DNA from: Rhizomys pruinosus
Taxonomy: Eukaryota; Chordata; Mammalia; Rodentia; Spalacidae
Assembly: GCA_009823505.1 (NCBI GenBank)
Contig: VZQC01007114.1
Span: forward strand, 165,892-229,891
Direction of reading: 5' to 3'
Length of the DNA stretch: 64,000 nucleotides
In this document: positions 45,836 to 55,257 of the stretch, in pieces
Layout of the letters: each line of letters opens with the position of its first letter
Position numbering within the stretch: position 1 is the first letter of the stretch
Program-made: the position numbers and the translations under genes
The notes under the pieces: generated by a model
The model's input: only the letters and a program-made list of their open reading frames with translations
Told to the model about the DNA's origin: nothing
Database searches by the model: none

Positions 45836-45873
45836 CGGAAGCTGGCTGGCTGTGAGAACTTGGCTTTGATGAT
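45836..45873 (-). other. Candidate cryptic exon B (38 bp)
   Basis: On the minus strand a pyrimidine-rich tract ends in TTTTAG before 'ATCATCAAAGCC'. A GTGAGC donor follows '...AGCTTCCG'. Read from phase 0, the segment gives IIKAKFSQPASF plus two bases. It is unique sequence, and it is phase-compatible with the 83-bp segment at 47827. I recognise no protein in it. It may be chance. Confidence 0.22.
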
Positions 45874-46089
45874 CTAAAACACAGAGAGTAAAACTAGTTT
45901 TACTTGGCTGGGCATTTGTTTATTCTACTTATCTGAAGTTAAAGCCAATCATCATGAGAACTGACTGACCTTAAGTATCTATAGCTGAGAGGAACTTAAT
46001 GGACTATTTGCTGATAGATGACTTCCGGGAAATAAATTAGCTCCCAAATTGGTGCGCATGTGTGCATGGCGTGTACCTATACGCATGTA

Positions 46090-46126
46090 TGTGCGCGCGC
46101 GCGCGCACACACACACACACACACAT
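46090..46126. repeat. (GC)n(AC)n alternating purine-pyrimidine repeat
   Basis: 'gtgcgcgcgcgcgcgc' runs directly into CA units, all alternating purine-pyrimidine, and so potentially Z-DNA-forming. Confidence 0.9.
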
Positions 46127-46647
46127 TTTCAACTACAGATAAGTGTGTTTCTTCTGTAGAAACTATAAATGGCAGCCTGTAAGCATCTCTCTATATAAAT
46201 AGTCGAGGAGGAACTGGTTGGCTCATTGAGTCAACAAAAACAAAATTGTGCTTTAGGGTTACCTAATGATTAAAAATTCTTGGTACAAAAAAATGGGGAT
46301 TTAATTTCTGCTCTGTTTTGTCTTCTCCATGACGACACAGAACAAGCTTTTTCTGTCGCCTGGCTCATCAGAAGTAACCGCTTTGAGAGGCTGTCCTGCA
46401 GTCTATTCTTTTCACTATGATCCAGGAAGTCTGGCGTGAGCTGCCTTTATTGCATTGTGTTCAATTCCAAGTACTGTTCTACATCTTAATATAACAAACG
46501 TGTGGGACAGAGAACTTATTCCAAGACACTGCTCGAAATGAAGTATGACTGCGGAAATTAACCCGTCAACCACTTAAGAGTCTGGTGGCTTAAGGAAGCC
46601 CGGTGGGGCCTTCCAGCTCCCGGATTCCGGGTGTTATTTTTCTTTAT

Positions 46648-46666
46648 CCACTAGAGGGGGTAGTGC
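46648..46666 (+). promoter_or_regulatory. CTCF-like motif (weak candidate)
   Basis: 'ccactagagggggtagtgc' fits about 12 of 15 positions of the CTCF core CCASYAGRKGGCRSY. The important C at position 12 is G. It lies in a CpG-containing unique stretch (46540-46740). Confidence 0.25.
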
Positions 46667-47559
46667 TCCTCCATCCTGAAAACCCACAGAATTATCCAAA
46701 GGGGATTTAAACGCACGCAGCGCCTTTGTTTATTTTGAAACCAGGTTAATTAAATAACATAATACAGTAGATGCCAAAACCATCACGGAAAATTGCTTTG
46801 AAAATATCGGTGACACAAAGACCAGAAGTATTTATTGTTCTTGCCTGTTCTAAAATTCTGCAAAATCCGTGGTTGTAATAAGATGAGTAAATTTGTTTTG
46901 GTTGGGATAGGATAATTTACACAAAGTCCTACTCTCTGTAACCATTCCAGAAAGAACTGTGCATTTTTAAAATGTGAATAATTTCAGTTTAATAGAGTTG
47001 ATGATAAGTTGTCTGATTTGTTCAGTGAAGAGACAAATTACCTCTTTATTTCCTTAAAGATCTACTTAAGATATAATGGGTGAATTAAGTAGATTTATAG
47101 ATGTTTATAATAGATATCATAAGGAAATTATTAGGTATGACATGACATATAACAATACAAGTTATGGAAATCTTATGTTCTGAAATGGTTTACATATAGG
47201 TACAGAATTGTCACTCTTTATTAAGCTAAGGATTCTCCTTTCATAAATCCCAAGTCCATAAGAGAATTTTCTTCTTCAAACCTTCTGAAAAATAGTTTGA
47301 ATCGCAGAATAGCCAATCATATTTTGGTTGTTAGAAGATAATCAAAATAATTAGTTAGAAATAACCAGTTGGCATGCTAACGAGACGTCATAATCGTGTT
47401 ATTAAAACAGTGTTATTAGGTCATTGTTTGGTTATTTCTATGACTAAAAAGAAACCTAATTAAAATGCAGAATATTTAGTTCGGGAGAAAAGGAAGGAAT
47501 CTAATTTATGAAAAGCAGCATTTTTCATGATTTGGATCATTTTGTACAATAAAATATAT

Positions 47560-47626
47560 TTCCAGGACAGCCAGAGCTACAGGAAGACTCTGTCTCAAAA
47601 AGACTACATATATATATATATATATT
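47560..47626 (+). repeat. B1 3' fragment and (TA)n
   Basis: 'ccaggacagccagagctaca' and 'gaagactctgtctcaaaaag' (end of B1) are followed by TA units at 47608-47626. Confidence 0.75.
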
Positions 47627-47826
47627 TCTAGTTCCTTTAGATGACTCTCCTTAAATACAAGCTACAATATACAATAGGGGTTTGAAAGGCTGGGTGAGCA
47701 CCAGGCTCCTGGTCTAAACCTTGAGAAAACTGATGATCTCAGTACCCCTCCCTGCCAAAGTTGACTCAGCAGGCTGGGGTGGGGGGTCACAGCATGGGGA
47801 TTAAAAAAAGTCTTCTATTGACTAAC

Positions 47827-47909
47827 CTGCATTTCTCGCTGACTGTCCATTGCTTCACTCCACAAGGAGTTAATTATATCTGACCAGAATTTTGTTTCAA
47901 TTTTGACCC
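47827..47909 (-). other. Candidate cryptic exon A (83 bp)
   Basis: On the minus strand there is a TTATTAAC branch-like site, then CCTCTAG before 'GGGTCAAAATTG'. GTTAGT follows '...GAAATGCAG'. With two leading bases the rest is open for 27 codons (VKIET, then FWSDIINSLWSEAMDSQ, then REMQ) and ends in phase 0. The sequence is unique, not SINE or L1. It is not a Gria3 exon I know. I cannot name a homologue; it may be a lineage-specific exon, a pseudo-exon or chance. Confidence 0.25.
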
Positions 47910-48799
47910 CTAGAGGCATAATGTTAATAAGTCATTGGAGGCAGAAGAAGAAAATTATAGCGAATTATTGTAACTTTATACAGGAAAGCCCTGTATTGTG
48001 TGAGTGGAAGTGAAGGCCTCAGAATACCTATGTGTGACCATGCATTCCATATTACAGTGCAAATAAACATGCTTTTGAAGCCCTGCATTGTTTCTTCATA
48101 ATTTGCGCTGCCTGGAGATCTTCCAAACCCAGCTAACAAAGGCTTGTAGAATGGACTTACGGCCTCATGGAAAAAATTTTGCTATAGACTGAACAAATAT
48201 TTACAAACAATAATTCCAAATAGACAAAGTCCTATAAATAAATATCATGTTCTTGTAAACATATTGCCATGCAAATGCAGTTCTTCAAATCTAAGCAACA
48301 TATTTATCTCCTATATACATTAAGATAAATTAACTGAAGTCACATATCCAATAGAGTTTTGATAATAGAAGAGTTAAATTATATGCACCTAAAAGGATTA
48401 TATATTCACAACCAAATGTGTATCATATATAATTTGTTTTTCTACAAATAGGACCTTCTCTATACTATAGTTATTAACTTATAATACATTGTTTAATCAA
48501 TATAAGAACAGTGTGAAATAAAAAATCCATTTGTTTTTTTTTTTCTTTCTAGAAAGCCTTTTCTATTCAGTTTTCAATAGTCATAGAAGAAGCATCATGA
48601 CTACAAAGGGCCACACAGCATCATAATTCTCAGGCCAGAGAAGGAACTCATTTGTATCAAATACTATTTATTAGTATATTCTTCTATTTGTATCAAATAA
48701 TATTTATTAGCATATTCTGCTATATGAAAGAGGTTCCAAGCTGAAGGGCTACAGAGGGAAGTGGAGCCTGTTTTGTGTATAAGAAGCCTAATGTAGGAG

Positions 48800-48840
<41 letters not shown>
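48800..48840. repeat. (GT)n dinucleotide repeat
   Basis: About 38 bp of GT with one AT interruption. Confidence 0.95.
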
Positions 48841-48846
<6 letters not shown>

Positions 48847-49189
48847 TTGGGTACACATATGGAAACACAATGTGTGTGTATTAAGAACATAACAAAGGGG
48901 AGACAAGAAAGTCATCGAAGACTTAGAAATGATGCTGGGATTAATTAATTTCATCAAAGTTGATGTGTTTACTCTGTACAGACATGACTTTTTCTCAGAG
49001 TAGGTAATACAAAAGGTTTATTTAAATTAGCTAGAGCAACAGTGAGCAGTGAGGTCCAGTCCTGTGCGTCTGGCCCCTGTCTTGGAGGTTAAAGAAGAAA
49101 GAAGAATTCTGTCAGGTGTGTGGGATCCAGGTTCAGGCAACTAATACCAAACTTGCTGAGTCAAAACTCAGGCCAAAGGAAAAAAAAAT

Positions 49190-49692
49190 TATAATATCTT
49201 AAAAAAAAATCACTCTAGAAAGAAACCTAACCAAGGAAGTGGAAGACCTGTACAATGAAGATGTTAAGAGACTGAATAAATCAAAGAAGACACTAGAGCA
49301 TGCCAGGACCGCCCACCCTTATCGACTGGCAGAATTAATACTGAGGAGGTATGGCGATTACCAAAAATGATGTACAGACTAAACACAATCAATCTCAAAA
49401 TTCCAATGATATTCTTTTCACAGAAATAGAAACAGTGATCCTAAAATTCCCATGGAAGCACAGAATACCCTGAACAGTCAGGTAATTGTAAACAGAAAAG
49501 ACAGTACTAGGGATATCACAAGATCTGGTTTCAAAACATAATACTGAGTCATAGTAGCGAAAACCTCATGGTAATCGCACAAAACAATTATGTAGACAAG
49601 TGTTGTAGGATAAAGGACTCAGATATAAGCCCACACAGCTAGAGACAACGAATGTTTGAGAAGACTGTGGAAACATACATGAGAGGAAGAAC
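49190..49692 (+). repeat. Degenerate L1 ORF2 fragment, left flank of minisatellite
   Basis: With frameshifts and stops, the plus strand gives 'NLTKEVEDLYNEDVKRLNK' and 'ARTAHPYRLAELILRRYGDY', characteristic of L1 ORF2 C-terminal to the reverse transcriptase. It reaches sequence equivalent to just before ORF2 'NWISTCRRMKLDP', where the tandem array begins. Confidence 0.75.
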
Positions 49693-52100
49693 TGAAAAAG
49701 CTGGACACTCACGTGTGGGAGAGAGAAGCTGGACACCCACATGTGGGAGAGAGAAGCTGGACATCCACGTGTGGGAGAGAGAAGCTGGAGACCCATGTGT
49801 GGGAGAGAAGCTGGACATCCACATGCAGGAGAGAGAATCTGGAGACCCACGTGTGGGAGAGAAGCTGGACATCCACATGCAGGAGAGAGAATCTGGACAC
49901 CCACGTGTGGGAGAGAAGCTGGACATCCATGTATGGGAGAGATGCTGGACACCCACGTGCGGGAGAGAGAAGCTGGACACCCACATGCATGAGAAAGAAG
50001 CTGGACACCCACGTGCGGGAGAGAGAAGCTGGACACCCATGTGCAGGAGAGAGAAGCTGGACACCCATGTGCAGGAGAGAGAAGCTGGACACCCATGTGC
50101 AGGAGAGAGAAGCTGGACACCCACGTGCGGGAGAGAGAAGCTGGACATCCACATGCGGGAGAGAGAAGCTGGACATCCACATGCGGGAGAGAGAAGCTGG
50201 ACATCCACATGGGGGAGAGAGAAGCTGGACATCCACATGTTGGAGATGGACCCGTGGGGAGACGGATCACATGCAGAGAAGATCTGGACACCACGTGAGA
50301 CGGAACAATGGGAGGTGGACACAGCATGAGAAGAAGCTGGACACCACGTGCGGGAGAGAGAAGCTGGACACCACGTGCAGGAGAGAGAAGCTGGACACCA
50401 CAGTGCAGGAGAGAGAAGCTGGACACCCAGTGACAGGAGAGAGAAGCTGGACACCCACGTGCAGGAGAGAGAAGCTGGACACCACGTGCAGGAGAGAGAA
50501 GCTGGACACCACGTGCAGGAGAGAGAAGCTGGACACCACGTGCGGGAGAGAGAAGCTGGACACCACGTGCAGGAGAGAGAAGCTGGACACCAGTGCAGGA
50601 GAGAGAAGCTGGACACCACGTGCAGGAGAGAGAAGCTGGACACCCACATGCAGAGGAAGAGAAGCTGGACATCCACGTGCGGGAGAGAGAAGCTGGACAC
50701 CCACATGCAGGAGAGAGAAGCTGGACACCCACTGCAGGAGAGAGAAGCTGGACACCCACGTGTGGGAGAGAGAAGCTGGACACCCACGTGCAGGGAGAGA
50801 GAAGCTGGACACCCACGTGCAGGAGAGAGAAGCTGGACACCACGTGCAGGAGAGAGAAGCTGGACACCACAGTGCAGGAGAGAGAAGCTGGACACCCACG
50901 TGCAGGAGAGAGAAGCTGGACACCCACGTGTGGAGAGAGAAGCTGGACATCCACTGCAGGAGAGAGAAGCTGGACACCACGTGGGAGAGAGAAGCTGGAC
51001 ATCCACGATGAGGAGAGAGAAGCTGGACCCCAGACAGGAGAGACAAGCTGGACACCCACGTGCAGGAGAGAGAAGCTGGACACCCACGTGTGGAGAGAGA
51101 AGCTGGACACCCCCGTGTGGGAAGAGAAGCTGACACCAGCATGAGAAGCTGGGACACCCATGGAGAGAGAAGCTGGACACCCAGTGCAGGAGAGAGAAGC
51201 TGGACACCCACGTGCAGTAGAGAGAAGCTGGACACCCATGCGGAGAGAAAGCTGGACACCCACGTGCAGGAGAGAGAAGCTGGACACCACGTGGGAGAGA
51301 GAGCTGGACACCCACGTGCAGGAGAGAGAAGCTGGACACCCACGTGCTAGGAGAGAAGAACTGGACACCCATGCGGGAGAGGAAGCTGGACACCACATGG
51401 GGGAGAGAGAAGCTGGACACCACATGTGCAGGGAGAGAAGCTGGACACCACATGTGCAGGGAGAGAAGCTGGACACCCATGCAGGAGAGAAAGCTGGACA
51501 CCCACGTGCAGGAGAGAGAAGCTGGACACCACGTGCGGAGAGAGAAGCTGGACACCCATGCGGAGAGAAAGCTGGACACCCCACTGCAGGAGAGAAACGC
51601 GGCACCCACGTTGGGAGAGAAGCTGGACAACCACATGCAGGAGAGAGAATCTGGACCCCACGTGCGGGAGAGAGAGCTGACACCCATGTGGGAGAGAGAA
51701 GCTGGACACCACGTGCGGGAGAGAGAAGCTGGACACCACATGCAGAGAGAAGCTGGACACCACGTGCAGGAGAGAGAAGCTGGACACCACATGCATGAGA
51801 AGAAGCTGGACACCACGTGCAGGAGAGAGAAGCTGGACACCACTGCAGAGAAGAAGCTGGACACCACGTGCAGGAGAGAGAAGCTGGACACCACTGCATG
51901 AGAAGAAGCTGGACACCACGTGCAGGAGAGAGAAGCTGGACACCACATGCGGGAGAGAGAAGCTGGACACCACGTGCAGGAGAGAGAAGCTGGACACCAC
52001 GTGCAGGAGAGAGAAGCTGGACACCCACGTGCAGGAGAGAGAAGCTGGACACCCACATGGGAGAGAGAAGCTGGACGCCACGACAGGAGAGAGAAGCTGG
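49693..52100. repeat. 27/28-bp minisatellite, about 85 copies, derived from L1 ORF2
   Basis: The unit is 'aagctggacacccacgtgca' plus 'ggagagag' (28 bp), or the same with one C fewer (27 bp). Other variants have catcc, cacatg, catgtg, cgggag or a missing GTG. The left ~550 bp is dominated by 28-bp units with cacatg or catgtg; the middle and right by 27-bp units with cacgtg. Long frames on both strands (up to 830 codons) exist because the unit contains no stop in five or six frames. They have no independent support as genes. About 40 CACGTG hexamers are present by hand count. Confidence 0.97.
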
Positions 52101-52180
52101 ATCCTTTCTCTAACCCTGTGAGGGATTGTATATTAGCTCTTTGTGAATTGCTTTAGAAGGCTTTTTTTTTGTTTTCATTC
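52101..52180 (+). repeat. L1 ORF2 remnant, right flank of minisatellite
   Basis: 'gaagctggatcctttctcta' followed by 'accctgtgagggatt' reads 'KLDPFSNPVRD', collinear with L1 ORF2 '[11 protein letters not shown]'. The L1 frame therefore resumes where the array stops. Confidence 0.65.
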
Positions 52181-52187
52181 TGTCCAG

Positions 52188-52320
52188 ATAGACGGCTGGG
52201 TGTGGTGTACAGCTTTAATCCCGGTTATTGGAGCAGAGCAGGGATTCTGTGAGTTACCACCAGGCTAGAGCACAGGGAGACCTTGTCTCCAAAAAATCAA
52301 ACAAACAAAAACCAAGAGCA
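52188..52320 (+). repeat. Diverged B1-like SINE
   Basis: 'acggctgggtgtggtgtaca', 'gctttaatcccggttattgg' and 'ccttgtctccaaaaaatc'. Confidence 0.65.
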
Positions 52321-52477
52321 AAAAACAAAGAACAACACCAACACAACAAACAAAACCACCCCCATATTAGCCAAGATATATGATCAGTTGAAAGCTGAAG
52401 TTTTATTGAACTTGTGACTCCTCTTTTATTTTTCACTCTCCCTTCCTCATTACCCTCATCCTCCGCTTCTTCCCTTC

Positions 52478-52512
52478 ACTTCCTTCCTTCCTTCCTTCCT
52501 TCCTTCCTTCCT

Positions 52513-52591
<79 letters not shown>

Positions 52592-52596
52592 CTTTC
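52478..52596. repeat. (TTCC)n(TTTC)n microsatellite
   Basis: About 35 bp of TTCC and then about 80 bp of TTTC. Antisense B1/B4-like sequence follows at 52600-52720. Confidence 0.95.
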
Positions 52597-55165
52597 TTCT
52601 GTTGTTTTTTCCTGTCTTGCAGTCCAGTAGCCTCACACTGGTTCTGTAGCTGAGTCTTGGCCTTCCTCTGATGCTCCTGTCTCAACCTGCTGAGTGCTGG
52701 GGAAACAGCTGTGCAGTCTCCAGTTGTGAACCAAACCCCCTGAACTTTGCTCCTAATCAGGTATTTTGTCACAACAAGGAGACAAGTAACTCTAAGCAGA
52801 CCCTCGGCCCATCGAGGTGCAGCTGGATGTGGACGCAAGAGGCAACAGAGACCGGAGTTGGTAACTGGCATTGTGAGCATACTTTGAAAGTCCTGGTATC
52901 TGTGTGGAGTGCAGGTTGCTGTTTTCTTGGCCCATTTTGGGGAGCCAGGAACATGGTCCTAGATCTAGTTCCCTGGTTTGTGCATGGTCGCTCATACATG
53001 CTGGTAAATGAGGTGAAATGAAAAAGCTCAGTTCAGAATATATTGAAAATAATCCTTCCTAATGCTTCTGGTTCTCAGCACGGAATTCACATGTTGAGGT
53101 GGGGAGGGGCAGTTCTGGAGAGGGGTGGTACTGAAGAATTTTAATGTTTTACTTTAATGAGTAACAAAGAAAACCTGACCTGATAGCCCAAGTTTGTTTT
53201 TAATTCAACTTCAAAGAGGGCCAACCTGCTTCCCTGGGGAGCTGCAGGAAGGCAGCTCAAAGTCACCAGAACACCCTCAAGTCATCTGTGCTGTCCAGAG
53301 AACACCTCAAGGGAAAAGGCTGTTCCCTGACTCCTGCTTGGCTTTAATGCATACCACCTCTCAATCCTAGGATGGAGAATTCAAGTAGGAAACAGCGTTA
53401 TGGAGGGTGGTCTTCGGAGGCCAGGCTGGGGCCTCTGTTTTGTCATGCTTGCCGTTTCTTTACCAGAGACTTTGCGGAATTTACAAAAGAATGCTCACCA
53501 AATTTCCACTTGGGCACACTTTGGGGAGTGGAGGGAATTTCAGTACTTGTACAAGATAGACTTGGGTCCTCGCACAGTAGAAACCCGGCATGCACTGCGG
53601 CTGCTGAGGAAGTGCGTGTTCCTTTCAGAGTGTGGTAATCTCCTGTAATGGTTTGGATGAGGGAAGCAACTGTCCTGCTCTGATAGGCTGTTGGAACAGT
53701 CCTGATGTGTTCCAGTCAGCTTTGAGAAAATCAGTGTGATAAAATAGCAAGGTTACATTCAAAGGGAAGCTATGCCTGAGTGTGGAGATTCAAATCAATC
53801 AATCATGAACTGTGCCTGTAATTTTCACCCAGAAAAAAAAAATGATTTGGGGGTATTGAGAGTTAATTTCAAGTTTTTTTTTTTTTGTTTTTTTTTTTTT
53901 ATCAAGTATCTGGAAGACTCTTCATTGGAAGCCAGCTCTGTTCCCACGAATGGCGGAGCCAGCGGTAATGATCTGGTGCTACAGGGGGTAGACACTGCTT
54001 CAGCGTGAGAGAATACTGCTTGTCTGAACTTTGAGTGAATTCTTTCAGAGGACTTCCATAGCTGGGAAAACTCAGGGACTGGCTGGGAAACCATTGGCTT
54101 AGTGGATAAGAAGTTTCACATTAGACACAAAAGAGAACTAGGCAACAGTCAAGACCTAGGAGATGGTGAAATACAGGCAGTTGGTGGAATTCCTCTGGAG
54201 TCACACTATCTGTACCCAACATTTAGAGTCTACAGGGAACTGTGAGATACATGAATCCTTTGTTCCCAATTTTCCACATTTGTAAGGTATCATGGATCAA
54301 GGGAAGAATGAAGGAGAATCTGCTAGTGCCCAGTCATTATCTGAGATTGGGGCCTCATCAAAAACTGACAAGTTTATCATTTGTAGCAAAAACTTATGCT
54401 TGACTTGAACAATTGTCTTCCTTAGGTCTAAACTCAACACACTCTCCTGCTATTGAGTGCAATATTTGATTAATTAATGGTCACTCAGCATGCTACAGAA
54501 GATCAGAAGAGCCTTTGAACCTTTCCACACCCCATTGACTAGAACTATGGTATAGAAGATAGTGTACCAAGTGCCTGGAAAATATTTATTTTCTCCTAAG
54601 TATCAGTGTAATCTTGGGAACTTGCAGAGGAGGATGAGTCCATGTCTAGGTCTTGATTTCAACTTTATAACACACCCCTCACATATAATTTGCACCCCAT
54701 TAATTAACCTAGAGCGTTTTTAATCATTGCTTCTGATGTGGTCTATTAAAACATAAAGGTGACCACATGGAAAAAGGACAACTCTGAACAGATGAAGTAC
54801 AGGCAGAACAAATGTATCCCAGATAAGAGCCCAGGGAGGATCAGAGCACCAGACCATGTGTCAGGGACCCAGGAACTGGGTCACAGGACATCTCCACATT
54901 CAAGAATGGAGCATTGGTAGATTGTGTGTTCTCGCCTCTCTTTTGAAGACAAGTTTCACCCAAGAGAGGCATATGTGCATAAGTAAATGTCTGTGAATAC
55001 AAACACATGTATGCAATTCATGTATGTTTATACAGAGGAACATGTATGTCAAGGCTATGATGGGCATCCAATCTGGACAGCTTCACAAGGCCCTAAGCTT
55101 AGAAAGTGCCACACTTGATTTAATGCTCTAATATTGTAGTGTTAAAATCTTCAAAAATTTTAATG

Positions 55166-55257
55166 AGGTTGGTGAGATGACTCTGGGTAGAGGTACTTGT
55201 GGGCAAGCCTGGTGATCTGAGTTCGATTCCCAGGACCGGCATGAGGAAAAGAGAACC
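55166..55257 (+). repeat. B4-type SINE, 5' half (split by L1)
   Basis: 'ggttggtgagatgactctgg', 'tctgagttcgattcccagga' and 'gaaaagagaaccaac'. It stops at a T run; the rest of the element continues at 58746. Confidence 0.8.

Noticed and set aside
45836..47909. Assigning the candidate cryptic exons to Gria3 exon 5
   Set aside because: Lengths (83 and 38 bp) and peptides do not match the expected 18 residues before GFTD.
49566..52058. 830- and 805-codon open frames, and many overlapping plus-strand frames
   Set aside because: All lie in the 27/28-bp tandem array; open in several frames on both strands because the unit lacks stops.
49693..52100. CRISPR-like array of short direct repeats
   Set aside because: Units are contiguous with no unique spacers, the host is a mammal and no cas genes exist; it is a minisatellite.
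53372..53648. Two overlapping 80-90 codon plus-strand frames in unique sequence
   Set aside because: No start or splice support, no recognisable domain, and two frames are open at once; not enough to call a gene.
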